DNA of 64,000 nucleotides from Nocardioides sp. GY 10127 (GTDB lineage: Bacteria > Actinomycetota > Actinomycetes > Propionibacteriales > Nocardioidaceae): contig NZ_STGL01000003.1 of NCBI RefSeq assembly GCF_004919085.1, positions 434,001-498,000 on the forward strand. The letters are read 5' to 3'. How positions within the stretch are numbered: position 1 is the stretch's first letter; each line of letters starts with the position of its first letter. Shown here in pieces: positions 43,990-61,278 of this stretch. A program made the position numbers and the translations under genes. The notes under the pieces were generated by a model. That model saw only the letters and a list, made by a program, of their open reading frames with translations, made no database searches and was not told the origin of the DNA.

Positions 43990-44285
43990 GCGCCTCACCG
44001 CTGCGCGACGTCCTCGCCGCCGTCGAGGGCGGGACGACCTCCCGCGCCGGCATCGCCGCGACCACCGGTCTGCGACCCGACGCCGTGGACGCCGCGCTCG
44101 ACCGGCTCGTCTCGCTGGGCCGCCTCGAGGCCCGCGAGCTCACCGCCGGGTGCCCGTCCAGCGGCTGCGGCTCCTGCGCCAGCGGGAACCCGGACGGCGG
44201 CGCCGGCTGTGGCAGCGCCGGCCCGTCCGCGGCCCGCCGCGGCCCGGTCCTCGTCGAGCTGCGCCTGCGTCGTCCGGCATCCTGA
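43986..44285 (+). CDS. feoC: FeoC-like winged-helix protein with four cysteines
   Basis: Protein of 99 residues. A winged-helix part (1-50: LRDVLAAVEGGTTSRAGIAA...VDAALDRLVSLGRLEAREL) is followed by Cys56, Cys61, Cys64 and Cys75 (C-x4-C-x2-C-x10-C). The first three cysteines have the spacing, and even the numbering, I recall for Klebsiella FeoC, which binds an iron-sulfur cluster. It is probably an iron or oxygen sensor that tunes FeoB. Its GTG overlaps the feoB stop (GTGA). The stop codon is in the first unit of an 11-bp tandem repeat. Confidence 0.75.
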   Translation: MSASPLRDVLAAVEGGTTSRAGIAATTGLRPDAVDAALDRLVSLGRLEARELTAGCPSSGCGSCASGNPDGGAGCGSAGPSAARRGPVLVELRLRRPAS

Positions 44286-44357
44286 CCTGGGCCTGACCTG
44301 GGCCTGACCTGGGCCTGACCTGGGCCTGACCTGGGCCTGACCTGGGCCTGACCTGGG
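44281..44357. repeat. 11-bp tandem repeat (7 exact copies) at the feoC stop
   Basis: CCTGACCTGGG is repeated seven times without change. The first copy contains the feoC stop TGA (44283-44285). It lies between feoC and the sdhC promoter. Confidence 0.95.
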
Positions 44358-44473
44358 CGGCGAGGCACCCCTACCGTTGAGCGGGCCGGGGCCGGACCGT
44401 CAACCCCTCGCCCCGCACCGTGCCCGAGGCGTATGTCACAGGCCCCCGGGCAAAGCCCACCCGGAGGGAGGGG

Positions 44474-44479
44474 TACGGT
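44474..44479 (+). promoter_or_regulatory. -10 element of the sdh operon (leaderless)
   Basis: TACGGT, seven bases before the GTG at 44487. It supports that start over the in-frame ATG at 44433. Confidence 0.5.
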
Positions 44480-44486
44480 ACTCGCC

Positions 44487-45188
44487 GTGGCAACACCGAC
44501 TCTCGTCCGAGGAGCGCGTGCGTCGCGCTCGACGATCGCTCTCAAGATCCTGATGGCCTCCACCGGCCTGGTCTTCATCGCTTTCGTCCTCCTGCACATG
44601 TACGGCAACCTCCACGCCTTCGCCGGCGAGGAGAACTTCAACGAGTACGCGGAGCACCTGCGCACGATCGGGGAGCCGATGGTTCCCTACGGCGGCGTGC
44701 TGTGGATCATCCGCATCGTCCTCATCGTCTCGCTGGTGGCCCACGTCTGGAGCGCCTCGCAGCTCTGGCGCCGCTCCAACGAGGCCCGCCGGACCAGGTA
44801 CGCGGTGAAGAAGAACGTCCACTCCTCGCTGTCCTCCCGGACGATGCGCTGGGGCGGCGTCACGATCCTGCTGTTCCTGATCTGGCACCTGCTGGAGTTC
44901 ACCATCGGCAAGGTCAACGTCGCCGGTGGCGCCACCAACAACCCCTACGAGCTCCTCGTGGACTCGTTCCAGGTGTGGTGGCTGACGATCATCTACCTCG
45001 TGGCGATGGTCGCCCTCGGCCTCCACCTGCACCACGGCACCTGGAGCGCGATGCAGACGCTCGGCTTCACCGGCTCGCCGATGGCCCGCCGCCGCGCGAA
45101 GATCGCCGGCTGGGTCGTGGCGGTCGTGATCGCCGGCGGCTTCTCGCTCGTGCCGCTCTTCACGCTCTTCGGCGTGATCACCTACTGA
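44487..45188 (+). CDS. sdhC: Succinate dehydrogenase cytochrome b subunit
   Basis: Protein of 233 residues with five membrane helices. Candidate heme-ligand histidines lie in the helices: [26 protein letters not shown] and LGLHLHHG. This long single-subunit anchor is the type without a separate SdhD, usually with two hemes. It anchors SdhA and SdhB to the membrane and passes electrons to menaquinone. First gene of sdhCAB; sdhA follows after 25 bases. Confidence 0.92.
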   Translation: MATPTLVRGARASRSTIALKILMASTGLVFIAFVLLHMYGNLHAFAGEENFNEYAEHLRTIGEPMVPYGGVLWIIRIVLIVSLVAHVWSASQLWRRSNEARRTRYAVKKNVHSSLSSRTMRWGGVTILLFLIWHLLEFTIGKVNVAGGATNNPYELLVDSFQVWWLTIIYLVAMVALGLHLHHGTWSAMQTLGFTGSPMARRRAKIAGWVVAVVIAGGFSLVPLFTLFGVITY

Positions 45189-45213
45189 CCCCCCGCTGAG
45201 AGAGGACACCTCC

Positions 45214-47234
<2,021 letters not shown>

Positions 47235-47238
<4 letters not shown>

Positions 47239-47978
47239 GACTCACCCTCAAGATCTGGCGGCAGGCCAACGCGACCGCGGACGGGTCCCTCAAGACCTAC
47301 GAGCTCGACGGCGTCTCCGAGGACATGTCCTTCCTGGAGATGCTCGACGTCCTCAACGAGAAGCTCAACACCGAGGGCGAGGACCCGGTCGCGTTCGACC
47401 ACGACTGCCGCGAGGGCATCTGCGGCATGTGCTCGCTGATGATCAACGGCGAGGCGCACGGCCCGGAGGTCACCACGACCTGCCAGCTGCACATGCGCTC
47501 GTTCAACGACGGCGACACCATCACGATCGAGCCGTGGCGCGCCGGGGCCTTCCCGATCGTCAAGGACCTGATCGTCGACCGCTCCGCTTTCGACCGCATC
47601 ATCGCCAGCGGCGGCTTCATCAGCGCCAACACGGGCTCCGCGCCCGAGGCGAACTCGGTGCCGGCGCCCCGCGACAAGGCCATGCGCGCCTTCAACGTGG
47701 CGACCTGCATCGGCTGCGGCGCGTGCGTCGCCGCCTGCCCCAACGGCTCGGCCTCGCTCTTCCTCGGTGCGAAGATCACGCACCTGGGCGAGCTCCCGCA
47801 GGGCCAGCCGGAGCGCTGGGACCGCGTGGTCTCCATGGTGGGCCAGCACGACGCCGAGGGCTTCGGCGGCTGCACCAACATCGGTGAGTGCGCGGGCGCC
47901 TGCCCCAAGGAGATCCCGCTCGACGTGATCTCGCAGCTCAACAAGGACCTGCGCACCGCGCTCAAGCACGGTCACTGA
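47235..47978 (+). CDS. sdhB: Succinate dehydrogenase iron-sulfur subunit
   Basis: Protein of 247 residues. [2Fe-2S] ligands Cys58, Cys63, Cys66 and Cys83 ([10 protein letters not shown] ... TTCQLHM); then [12 protein letters not shown] and [12 protein letters not shown] for the further clusters. It carries electrons from SdhA flavin to SdhC. GTG start overlaps the sdhA stop by four bases. A strong terminator follows 18 bases after the stop. Confidence 0.95.
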
Positions 47979-47996
47979 TCCGACACGCTCAGCGCG

Positions 47997-48027
47997 AAGG
48001 CCCCCTCCCGTCCCGGGAGGGGGCCTT
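47997..48027. terminator. Terminator after sdhB
   Basis: Perfect 14-base arms AAGGCCCCCTCCCG / CGGGAGGGGGCCTT with a TCC loop. It lies between convergent sdhB and yihY and may serve both. Confidence 0.85.
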
Positions 48028-48090
48028 GGTCGTCGTGGGAGGCGCGGGTGGGCGCCTCAGCGGAGCCGGGGCCGCTCGGGCCGGGGCCTG

Positions 48091-49167
48091 TCAGCGGGTG
48101 CGCAGACGGCGGACGAGCGCCACGACCGCCAGGGCGGTGGCGGAGCCCGCCGCGAACGGGGCCTGCCAGCCGCGTCCCTGTTCCTCGACCGGCAGCACGG
48201 ACGTCCCGTCCCCACTCGGCAGGGGCGGGCCCTGCACGGGGGTGCCGTCGGCCAGCCGCAGGCGCCGGGCGCGCGCGTCCTGCGCGGCGGTGGTCGTGAA
48301 CGCCCAGCAGGCGGCGTAGAGCACGAGCCGGCTGAAGTAGTTGATCCAGACGAGGACGACGAGCGCGATGCCGAACGCCTGACCGGCCGCCTGGGTGCTG
48401 ACCGCGGCCAGCAGGGTCGACGCCAGCTGCTTGAGCACCTCGAAGAGCAGGGCGCCCAGCACGGCACCGCCGACGAGCGAGCGCTGGGGCACGTCCTGGC
48501 CCCCGAGCAGCCGGAACATCCAGTAGAAGAGCAGGACGTTGGCGGCGATGCCGATGAGGTAGGTCAGGCCCGAGACGAGCCAGCCCAGCGCCGTGTCGAG
48601 CTCGAAGAACGACAGGATGCCCGGGGCGAAGCGGCTGATCATGCCGGAGACGCCGACCGAGACCAGCAGGGTCGTGCCCAGCAGCGCCAGCGCCACGAGG
48701 TCGCGCAGCTTGCCCGGGACGAAGCCGAGCCGCTCGTCCTCCGGCTGCTCGAACACCGCGCCCAGGGCGCGGCGCAGGGCCGAGACCCAGCCGAGTCCCG
48801 AGTAGAGGACCGCCACGAAGCCGATGAGGCCGGCCCAGCCGCTGAAGGTGCGGAAGTCGCTGAGGGCCAGCTGGTTCGAGCCGGTGCCGATGATGCCGGG
48901 GAACAGGGCGCTGATGGCCTGGCGCAGCGCGTCGTTGGCGTCCGGCCACACGTTCGAGATGACGCCCACGACGAAGAAGGCGATGGCCAGCACCGGGAAG
49001 AAGGAGAGGAACGCGAAGTACGTGACGGCGCCGGCCTGCTGCGCGGCGAAGCTGGAGCCGTAGTGCTGCTGCATGCGGATGAGGTGGTCGAGCCAGGGGG
49101 CACGTTCCCGCACCTCGCTCACGCCGTCGGTGGCACGGTCCTTCACCGTGGAGACGGACAGGCTCAT
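48091..49167 (-). CDS. YihY/virulence factor BrkB family membrane protein
   Basis: Protein of 358 residues with six predicted membrane helices. Family segments AGAVTYFAFLSFFPVLAIAFFVVG near 48-70, the SGWAGLIGFVAVLYSGLGW block and GGAVLGALLFEVLKQL are visible. A further C-terminal helix (GSATALAVVALVRRLRTR) ends in Arg. Function is unknown. ATG overlaps the stop of the RNA ligase gene (ATGA). The order trpS - ligase - yihY recalls mycobacterial yihY next to trpS. Confidence 0.9.
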   Translation of the reverse strand: MSLSVSTVKDRATDGVSEVRERAPWLDHLIRMQQHYGSSFAAQQAGAVTYFAFLSFFPVLAIAFFVVGVISNVWPDANDALRQAISALFPGIIGTGSNQLALSDFRTFSGWAGLIGFVAVLYSGLGWVSALRRALGAVFEQPEDERLGFVPGKLRDLVALALLGTTLLVSVGVSGMISRFAPGILSFFELDTALGWLVSGLTYLIGIAANVLLFYWMFRLLGGQDVPQRSLVGGAVLGALLFEVLKQLASTLLAAVSTQAAGQAFGIALVVLVWINYFSRLVLYAACWAFTTTAAQDARARRLRLADGTPVQGPPLPSGDGTSVLPVEEQGRGWQAPFAAGSATALAVVALVRRLRTR

Positions 49168-49694
49168 GCGGACGCACCCCCGGCCGCCGCGAGGGGGAAC
49201 CGCCGGGCGACCTGCCAGCCGCGCTCGTCGTCCAGGAGCCACAGGGAGAGGTCGGCGACGTCGAAGTCGCACTCGAACCCGGCGAGTTCCTCCTCGGCCG
49301 CCTGGAGGGCCTCCTCGGGCACGTGGTGGGCCACCGTGACGTGCGGGTGGTACGGGTAGGTGGCCTCGACGGCCAGCGGGCCGGAGCGGACCTCGTGCTC
49401 GAGCTGCCGGCAACCGCCCTCGCCCTCGGCGAGCGCCACGAAGACGACCGGGGAGACCGGGCGGAAGGTGCCCGTGCCGCTGAGGCGGACGTGGAACGAC
49501 TCGACCCGGGACGCCGCGGCCCCGAGGTGCTCCTCGACGCCCGCCAGCACGTCGTCGTCGACGTCGAGCGGCGGGACGAGGGTGATGTGGGTGGGGATGA
49601 GGGACGCGCTCGCGTCGCCGTTGTCCTCCCGGAACCCCTGGAGCTCGCTCGCCCAGGGCTCGGGGACGGCGATGGCGACGCCGATGGTGGGCAT
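49164..49694 (-). CDS. 2'-5' RNA ligase family protein (two HxT motifs)
   Basis: Protein of 176 residues with the two family HxT motifs: His36-x-Thr38 in THITLVPPL and His118-x-Thr120 in HPHVTVAHH. Such 2H proteins act as ligases or cyclic phosphodiesterases on RNA or nucleotides. A GTG six bases upstream is a possible alternative start; an AGGG site is eight bases from the ATG, so I prefer the ATG. It starts 18 bases after trpS and is coupled to yihY. Confidence 0.88.
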   Translation of the reverse strand: MPTIGVAIAVPEPWASELQGFREDNGDASASLIPTHITLVPPLDVDDDVLAGVEEHLGAAASRVESFHVRLSGTGTFRPVSPVVFVALAEGEGGCRQLEHEVRSGPLAVEATYPYHPHVTVAHHVPEEALQAAEEELAGFECDFDVADLSLWLLDDERGWQVARRFPLAAAGGASA

Positions 49695-49712
49695 GGGCAC
49701 GTCCCTACTGTT

Positions 49713-51573
<1,861 letters not shown>

Positions 51574-51658
51574 CACAGCCCTACCCTTCGCCCCCCTGGC
51601 CCCGGGCGAGGGCACGGCACGGACGGACGACCCGAGCGGGGCCACCGCCCGCGGGCCG

Positions 51659-52909
51659 TCAGAGGACGGCGTGGTCCCCGGCGCGCCGGGCGGCGACCCG
51701 CGCCAGCACGATGACCCCGAGGCCCAGGACCGCCAGGACGGCGCCGACCACGAGGGGCGCACGCAGCCCGTAGCCCATGGCGATCACGACGCCGCCGAGC
51801 CAGGCACCGAGGCCGTTGCCGATGTTGAGGGCCGAGTGGCTGAGGGCGGCCCCGAGGGTCTGGGACTCCCCCGCCGCGTCGATGAGCCTCATCTGGAAGC
51901 CGAGGGCGAGCACGGAGCCGGTCAGCGTCACCGCGAAGGCGGCGAGCAGCGCCCACCAGCCGGTGGGGGCGAGCACGAAGTAGGCCACCAGCGAGAGGGC
52001 CAGGCCCACCGAGCCCAGGCGCAGGCTGTTCTCCACCGACCAGTCGCACAGGCGTCCGGCCACGGTGTTGCCGACGATCATGCCGAGGCCCAGGGCGAAC
52101 AGGAACACGGCCACGGCGCTCTCGGAGAGCCCGCCGACGTCCTGCGTGAGCGGCGAGACGTAGGTGACGAGGGCGAACATGCCGCCGAACCCGCCACCGG
52201 CCGCCACCACCGCGAGCCACAGCTGCGGCGAGCGGAGCCCGGACAGCTCGCGGCGGCCGGTCGCGGTCCGGTCCCCCGGCGTCGCGGGGACGGCCAGCAG
52301 CACGAGCACGACCGTCACCAGCGAGAGGGCGCCCACGGCCACGTAGGCCCAGCGCCAGCCGGCGTGCTGCCCGACGAGGGTCACGAGCGGGACCCCGGCG
52401 ACGTTCGCCAGCGGGATGCCCATCATCACCATCGCCAGGGCGAACCCGCGGCGGTGCGGCGGGACCATCGACGCGGCGACCAGCGCCGAGAGCCCGAAGT
52501 AGGCGCCGTGCGGCAGCCCGTCGAGGAACCGCAGCAGCCCGAGCAGGTGGAAGCTCGTCGCCCCCGCCGACGCCAGGTTCAGGACGCCGTACGCGGCGAT
52601 GAGCCCCACGAGGAGCCCGCGCCGCGGCAACCGGGCGCCCAGCGCGGCGATCAGCGGGGCGCCGACGACGACGCCGAGCGCGTAGAGCGAGATCAGGTGA
52701 CCGCCCTGGGAGATGGAGACACCCATCCCGGCGGAGATCTCCGGGAGCAGGCCCATCGCGACGAACTCGGTGGTGCCGATCGCGAAGCCGCCGGTCGCGA
52801 GCGCGACCACGGCGACCCAGAAGCGCAGGCCCGGTCGGTCGTCGAGCACGACGGGCACGGCCCCGGTGGGGGTGGGGTCGTCGGTCGGGCGGACGTCGAT
52901 GAGCGACAT
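51659..52909 (-). CDS. MFS transporter, DHA1 family (AraJ/YdhP-like exporter)
   Basis: Protein of 416 residues with twelve membrane helices. The opening FAIGTTEFVAMGLLPEIS near 42-59 is the hallmark of AraJ/NepI-like sugar or purine-ribonucleoside efflux proteins, followed by the motif A-type LGARLPRRGLLV and GLPHGAYFGLSALVAA. It exports a small solute by proton exchange; substrate is unknown, though nucleoside export would fit the window. No regulator gene lies next to it; a dyad at 52995-53012 may be the operator. Confidence 0.9.
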   Translation of the reverse strand: MSLIDVRPTDDPTPTGAVPVVLDDRPGLRFWVAVVALATGGFAIGTTEFVAMGLLPEISAGMGVSISQGGHLISLYALGVVVGAPLIAALGARLPRRGLLVGLIAAYGVLNLASAGATSFHLLGLLRFLDGLPHGAYFGLSALVAASMVPPHRRGFALAMVMMGIPLANVAGVPLVTLVGQHAGWRWAYVAVGALSLVTVVLVLLAVPATPGDRTATGRRELSGLRSPQLWLAVVAAGGGFGGMFALVTYVSPLTQDVGGLSESAVAVFLFALGLGMIVGNTVAGRLCDWSVENSLRLGSVGLALSLVAYFVLAPTGWWALLAAFAVTLTGSVLALGFQMRLIDAAGESQTLGAALSHSALNIGNGLGAWLGGVVIAMGYGLRAPLVVGAVLAVLGLGVIVLARVAARRAGDHAVL

Positions 52910-53218
52910 GGCGGGGAGCTTCCTGGTCGCAGGGGCGGGCCTCGGGGGTGTTCATCGTCCAACGGCCCGGAGGTTTACCGCTATTCCTGGGTGCGGTGTG
53001 TTGCACCACACCTGACGGAACCCCGCCGCCGCGTCCCTTCCGGAACCCCGCCGCGACGGGGCGTCCTCACGCTTCCTCCACGACGCTTCACGCCATCTTC
53101 GCAACCGTTTGCTCGGCGTCGGCCCGCCGACGCCGATGGCAGGGAAGGCACCGCGGAGGACGCGGTCCCCGCTGGCCCGAGAGCCCGCGGCCGCCCCCGC
53201 TCACGCAAGGACGCACCG
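52910..53218. other. 309-bp divergent intergenic region
   Basis: It holds a dyad GGTGTG-TTGCAC-CACACC (52995-53012), a candidate operator for the MFS gene, and a direct repeat CGGAACCCCGCCGC at 53016-53029 and 53041-53054 (25-base spacing). No gene is seen. Confidence 0.6.
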
Positions 53219-53440
53219 ATGGCCCTCGTCGCTCCCCTGGTCCTGCTGACCTACCGGCTCGGCCTCCCGCTGCTCGTCGGCGGGATCGTGCTGCACGTCG
53301 GGCTCACCGCGGCCGACGGCCTGCAGCGCACGCCGGCGGTGGGCAGCGCACCCGGCGAGCCCGCCATCGTGAGCGTGCTGCAGACCCCCGAGCGGGTCCT
53401 GGACGAGGTCCAGGACGCCGCGCGGGGGCTGCTGCGCTGA
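53219..53440 (+). CDS. Small membrane protein, function unknown
   Basis: Protein of 73 residues from ATG 53219, with AAGGA about eight bases before it. One membrane helix (LVAPLVLLTYRLGLPLLVGGIVLHVGL, about 3-29) is followed by a polar tail with an amphipathic end. No family is recognised. It stands alone, with ten bases to the convergent hypothetical gene. It could be spurious, but the ribosome site and the helix argue for a real gene. Confidence 0.5.
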   Translation: MALVAPLVLLTYRLGLPLLVGGIVLHVGLTAADGLQRTPAVGSAPGEPAIVSVLQTPERVLDEVQDAARGLLR

Positions 53441-53450
53441 GCGCGGGGCC

Positions 53451-57026
<3,576 letters not shown>

Positions 57027-57192
57027 GCGGCCATGGTCGCAGGGCCTGCCCGCGTCCGGGTGGAGACCCCGACGTTCACGGGTCGGGAAGGCGACGAGAG
57101 TCCCTGCGCGAGGCGCATCACACGCTGCTAGGTTCGCGAGTGGAGCCCGGCTCGGCCGGGCCGACAGCCCGTCATACCTACGAGGAGACGAC

Positions 57193-58179
57193 GTGAGCAC
57201 CACCCCGTTGAAGGTCGCCGTCACCGGCGCCGCCGGCCAGATCGGCTACAGCCTCCTGTTCCGCCTCGCGAGCGGCGCCCTCACCGGCGGTCGCCCGATC
57301 GAGCTGCGGCTGCTGGAGATCACCCCCGCCCTCAAGGCGCTCGAGGGCGTCGTCATGGAGCTCGACGACTGCGCGTTCCCCGGCCTCGCCGGCGTGCAGA
57401 TCGGGGACGACGCGGAGACCGTCTTCGACGGCGTCAACCTCGCGCTCCTCGTCGGCGCGCGACCGCGCGGCCCGGGGATGGAGCGCAGCGACCTCCTGGA
57501 GGCCAACGGCGCGATCTTCACCGCGCAGGGCAAGGCACTCAACAAGGTGGCCGCCCCCGACGTCCGCATCGGCGTGACCGGCAACCCGGCCAACACCAAC
57601 GCCCTGATCGCGATGAGCAACGCCCCGGACATCCCGGCCGAGCGCTTCTCCGCGCTGACCCGGCTCGACCACAACCGCGCCATCAGCCAGCTGGCCGCGA
57701 AGACCGGCGCCCCGGTCACCGACATCACGAAGATGACGATCTGGGGCAACCACTCGGCCAGCCAGTACCCGGACCTGTTCCACGCCGAGGTCGCCGGCCG
57801 CAACGCCGCCGAGGTCGTCGGCGACCAGGCCTGGCTCGAGGGCACCTTCATCCCGACCGTCGCCAAGCGCGGCGCCGCGATCATCGAGGCCCGGGGCTCC
57901 TCCTCGGCCGCCTCGGCCGCCTCCGCCACCATCGACGCCGCCCGCGACTGGCTCTACGGCTCCGCCGAGGGCGACTGGGTCTCCATGGCCGTGGTCTCCC
58001 GCGGCGAGTACGGCGTGCCGGAGGGGATCATCTCCTCCTTCCCCGTCACCACGAAGGACGGCGACTGGAGCATCGTCGAGGGCCTCGAGATCGACGACTT
58101 CTCCCGCGGCCGCATCGACGCCTCCGCCGCGGAGCTCGTCGAGGAGAAGGAGGCCGTCACCGGCCTCGGGCTCATCTGA
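57193..58179 (+). CDS. mdh: Malate dehydrogenase
   Basis: Protein of 328 residues, the cytosolic-type MDH. NAD motif [11 protein letters not shown] at 11-21, [18 protein letters not shown], substrate-site [11 protein letters not shown] and catalytic His in [12 protein letters not shown]. It interconverts malate and oxaloacetate. GTG 57193 has AGGAG six bases before it. A hairpin terminator at 58212-58245 follows. Confidence 0.96.
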   Translation: MSTTPLKVAVTGAAGQIGYSLLFRLASGALTGGRPIELRLLEITPALKALEGVVMELDDCAFPGLAGVQIGDDAETVFDGVNLALLVGARPRGPGMERSDLLEANGAIFTAQGKALNKVAAPDVRIGVTGNPANTNALIAMSNAPDIPAERFSALTRLDHNRAISQLAAKTGAPVTDITKMTIWGNHSASQYPDLFHAEVAGRNAAEVVGDQAWLEGTFIPTVAKRGAAIIEARGSSSAASAASATIDAARDWLYGSAEGDWVSMAVVSRGEYGVPEGIISSFPVTTKDGDWSIVEGLEIDDFSRGRIDASAAELVEEKEAVTGLGLI

Positions 58180-58211
58180 GCCGCAGCAGCGACACCACCA
58201 CGCCGGAAGGT

Positions 58212-58245
58212 CCTCGCGTGCCGACGCGCCCGTCGGCACGCGAGG
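58212..58245. terminator. Bidirectional terminator after mdh
   Basis: Perfect 15-base arms CCTCGCGTGCCGACG / CGTCGGCACGCGAGG around CGCC, between convergent mdh and the DUF3017 gene. Confidence 0.82.
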
Positions 58246-58252
58246 GACCGCG

Positions 58253-58705
58253 TCAGAAGCCGACGCGCCCCGGGACGGCGTGCACGAGCACGAGGACGGC
58301 GGCGCCGGCCCCGCCCAGCAGCAGCACGTCGATCCAGCGCTTGCGGACGGCGAGCATGCCGGCGTCCGCCTCCGGGAGGACCAGCCGCAGCACGGCCGCC
58401 GCCAGCAGCGTCCCGGCGAAGAGGGTGATGCCGCTGCGCCAGCTGCCCAGGGCGGCCCAGCCGAGCCCGACCGCGGCCACCACCAGCACGACGATGTAGA
58501 AGGCGCCGCCGATGGTCGACGGCTTGCGCCGCGGCTCGACCTCGGCGATCTCCTCCGCGATCTCGTGCGTGCTCGGCACCGCCTCCGCGGCGGCGCCGCC
58601 GGCGGTGCCCCCGGCGCCGGGGGTCTCCCCGGTCTCGACGATCTCCCCGGGCTCGGCGGGCGAGCCGTCCTCGGGCGAGCCGACGGCGTCCACGGGCGTG
58701 CTCAC
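58253..58705 (-). CDS. DUF3017 membrane protein
   Basis: Protein of 150 residues: a 60-residue acidic Gly/Glu/Pro-rich lead, then two or three membrane helices ([53 protein letters not shown]). The region [21 protein letters not shown] is typical for DUF3017, which in mycobacteria also follows folD. Function unknown. GTG overlaps the folD stop by four bases. Confidence 0.82.
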   Translation of the reverse strand: MSTPVDAVGSPEDGSPAEPGEIVETGETPGAGGTAGGAAAEAVPSTHEIAEEIAEVEPRRKPSTIGGAFYIVVLVVAAVGLGWAALGSWRSGITLFAGTLLAAAVLRLVLPEADAGMLAVRKRWIDVLLLGGAGAAVLVLVHAVPGRVGF

Positions 58706-59559
58706 GCGCCCGCGACGCCGGCCTGGCGCTCGGCCATCTCCACCACGTTCGACAGCAGCATGGCGCGGGTCATCGGGCCCACGCCGCCGGGGTTCGGGGA
58801 GACCCACCCCGCGACGTCCCAGACGTCGGCCGCCACGTCGCCGGCGATCTTGCCGTCGACCCGGCTGACCCCGACGTCCAGGACCGCGGCGCCCGGCTTG
58901 ACCATGTCGCCGGTGATGATCCCGGGCACGCCCGCGGCCGCCACCACGACGTCCGCCTCGCGCACGTGCTTGGCCAGGTCGCGGGTGCCGGTGTGGCACA
59001 GCGTGGCCGTCGCGTTCTCGCTGCGGCGGGTGAGCAGGAGGCCCATGGGGCGGCCCACGGTGAGGCCGCGGCCCACGACCACGACCTCGGCACCGGCCAG
59101 CTCGATGCCGTGACGGCGCAGCAGCTCGAGGCAGCCGACGGGGGTGCAGGGCAGCGAGCCCGGCACGTTGAGCGCGAGGCGACCCAGCGAGACCGGGTGC
59201 AGGCCGTCGACGTCCTTGTCGGGGTCGACACGGCTGAGCAGGGCGTACTCGTCCAGGCCGGTGGGCTGCTGGATGAGGAAGCCCGTGCAGGACGGGTCGG
59301 CGTTGAGCCGGTCGACCTCGGCCTCGACCTCGGCCTGGGTGGCCGTGGCGGGCAGGTCGACGCGGATCGACTGCACGCCGATCTCGGCGCAGTCCTTGTG
59401 CTTGGCGCCCACGTACCAGTGCGAGCCCGGGTCGTCGCCGACCAGGATGGTGCCGAGACCCGGGGTGACCCCCGCGGCCCTGAGCGCGGCGACGCGCTCC
59501 TTCAGCTCGGCCTTGATGGCCTTGAGGGTCCCCGAGCCGTCCAGCTTCTGCGCGGTCAT
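58702..59559 (-). CDS. folD: Methylenetetrahydrofolate dehydrogenase/cyclohydrolase
   Basis: Protein of 285 residues with the family Tyr-x-x-x-Lys pair in [23 protein letters not shown] and [14 protein letters not shown]. It interconverts 5,10-methylene- and 10-formyl-tetrahydrofolate with NADP, supplying formyl groups for PurN and PurH encoded next to it. A hairpin lies between purH and folD, so folD may be partly independent of the riboswitch. Confidence 0.94.
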   Translation of the reverse strand: MTAQKLDGSGTLKAIKAELKERVAALRAAGVTPGLGTILVGDDPGSHWYVGAKHKDCAEIGVQSIRVDLPATATQAEVEAEVDRLNADPSCTGFLIQQPTGLDEYALLSRVDPDKDVDGLHPVSLGRLALNVPGSLPCTPVGCLELLRRHGIELAGAEVVVVGRGLTVGRPMGLLLTRRSENATATLCHTGTRDLAKHVREADVVVAAAGVPGIITGDMVKPGAAVLDVGVSRVDGKIAGDVAADVWDVAGWVSPNPGGVGPMTRAMLLSNVVEMAERQAGVAGA

Positions 59560-59582
59560 GCTGTGCCTGTCTCCTGGTTCCT

Positions 59583-59608
59583 GCTCGCCCCGCCGGAGCG
59601 GGGCGAGC
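59583..59608. terminator. Hairpin between purH and folD
   Basis: Perfect 11-base arms GCTCGCCCCGC / GCGGGGCGAGC around CGGA, which reads TCCG on the transcribed strand. It sits 10 bases past the purH stop and 24 bases before folD. Confidence 0.65.
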
Positions 59609-59617
59609 CGTGGACGA

Positions 59618-61246
59618 TCAGTGGAAGAAGTGCCGGGTGCCGGTGAAGTACATCGTCACGCCGGCGGCCTGGGCGGCCTCGACGGTGAGCCCGTCGCGGA
59701 CCGAGCCGCCCGGCTGCACGATGGCGGTGACGCCGGCGTCGATGAGGATCTGCGGGCCGTCCTCGAAGGGGAAGAACGCGTCCGAGGCGGCGACCGAGCC
59801 GCGGGCCCGCTCCTCGCCCTCGGCCAGTGTGTTCGCCCGCTCGACCGCGAGCTTGCAGGAGTCGACGCGGTTGACCTGGCCCATGCCGACGCCGACCGAG
59901 GCGCCGTCCTTGGCGAGCAGGATCGCGTTGGACTTCGCGGCCCGGCAGGCCTTCCACGCGAACGCGAGGTCCGCGAGGACCTCGGCCGAGGCGGGCTCGC
60001 CGGCGGCCAGCGTCCAGGCCGACGGGTCGTCCCCGCCGCCCTCGACCACCGCGTCCACGTGGTCGCGCTGCTGCATGAGCAGGCCACCGGAGACGGGCCG
60101 CATCTCGACCTCGCCCTTGCCCGGCAGGGGGCAGACCAGGATGCGGATGTTCTTCTTCCGGGCCAGCACCTCGACGGCGCCGTCCTCGTAGCCGGGGGCC
60201 ACGATGACCTCGGTGAAGACGTCGGCGACCTGCTCGGCCATCGCGACGGAGACCGGACGGTTCGCGGCGATGACGCCGCCGAAGGCCGACAGCGGGTCGC
60301 AGGCGTGGGCGCGGGCGTGCGCCTGGGCGATGTCGCCGCCCACCGCGATGCCGCAGGGGTTGGCGTGCTTGATGATCGCCACGGCCGGCTCGTCGAAGTC
60401 ACCGGCGGCCCGACGGGCGGCGTCGGCGTCGACGTAGTTGTTGTAGGACATCTCCTTGCCGTGCAGCTGCTCGGCCTGGGCCAGGCCGGTCTCCCACGCG
60501 GAGGTGTACAGCGCGGCGGCCTGGTGCGGGTTCTCGCCGTAACGCAGGGTGGAGGCCTTGCTCCACGTGGCGCCGACGAAGGCCGGGAACCCCGTGCCCT
60601 CGGAGGTGTCGGTGAGCACGTTGCCCATCCACGAGGCCACGGCCACGTCGTAGGCGGCGGTGTGGGCGAAGGCCTCGGCGGCCAGCTGCTTGCGCTGGGC
60701 GTAGGTGAAGCCACCGGCGGCCGCGGCGGCCAGCACGTCGGCGTAGCGCTCGGGGCTCGTCACGATGCCGACGCTCGGGTGGTTCTTCGCCGCGGCGCGG
60801 ACCATGGACGGCCCGCCGATGTCGATCTGCTCCACGCACTCGTCCGGGCCGGCGCCGCTGGCCACGGTCTGGGTGAACGGGTAGAGGTTGACGACCACGA
60901 GGTCGAACGGCTCGACGCCGAGCTCGCCGAGCTGGGCCGCGTGGGACTCGAGGCGGCGGTCGGCCAGCACGCCGGCGTGCACGCGCGGGTGCAGCGTCTT
61001 GACCCGCCCGTCGAGGCACTCCGGGAAGCCGGTGAGGTCCTCGACCTTGGTCACCGGGAGGCCCAGCGACTCGATGAGCTTGGCGGAGCCGCCGGTGGAG
61101 ACCAGGGCGACGCCGGCGTCCACGAGGCCGCGGACGAGGTCCTCCAGGCCGGTCTTGTCGAAGACCGAGACGAGCGCCCGCCGCAGCGGCACGCGGCCGT
61201 CGCCGGCGGTGGGGTCGATGGTCGGAACGGTGGTCGGGTCAGACAT
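59618..61246 (-). CDS. purH: AICAR transformylase/IMP cyclohydrolase (PurH)
   Basis: Protein of 542 residues, two domains: N-terminal IMP cyclohydrolase ([35 protein letters not shown]) to about residue 200, then AICAR transformylase ([10 protein letters not shown] equivalent [24 protein letters not shown]). It makes FAICAR from AICAR and 10-formyl-THF and closes it to IMP. The start has GCAGGAG six bases before it. A ZTP riboswitch lies in its leader. Confidence 0.96.
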   Translation of the reverse strand: MSDPTTVPTIDPTAGDGRVPLRRALVSVFDKTGLEDLVRGLVDAGVALVSTGGSAKLIESLGLPVTKVEDLTGFPECLDGRVKTLHPRVHAGVLADRRLESHAAQLGELGVEPFDLVVVNLYPFTQTVASGAGPDECVEQIDIGGPSMVRAAAKNHPSVGIVTSPERYADVLAAAAAGGFTYAQRKQLAAEAFAHTAAYDVAVASWMGNVLTDTSEGTGFPAFVGATWSKASTLRYGENPHQAAALYTSAWETGLAQAEQLHGKEMSYNNYVDADAARRAAGDFDEPAVAIIKHANPCGIAVGGDIAQAHARAHACDPLSAFGGVIAANRPVSVAMAEQVADVFTEVIVAPGYEDGAVEVLARKKNIRILVCPLPGKGEVEMRPVSGGLLMQQRDHVDAVVEGGGDDPSAWTLAAGEPASAEVLADLAFAWKACRAAKSNAILLAKDGASVGVGMGQVNRVDSCKLAVERANTLAEGEERARGSVAASDAFFPFEDGPQILIDAGVTAIVQPGGSVRDGLTVEAAQAAGVTMYFTGTRHFFH

Positions 61247-61278
61247 GCGTCATCTCCTGCGTCGGCTGCGAGGAGGAG

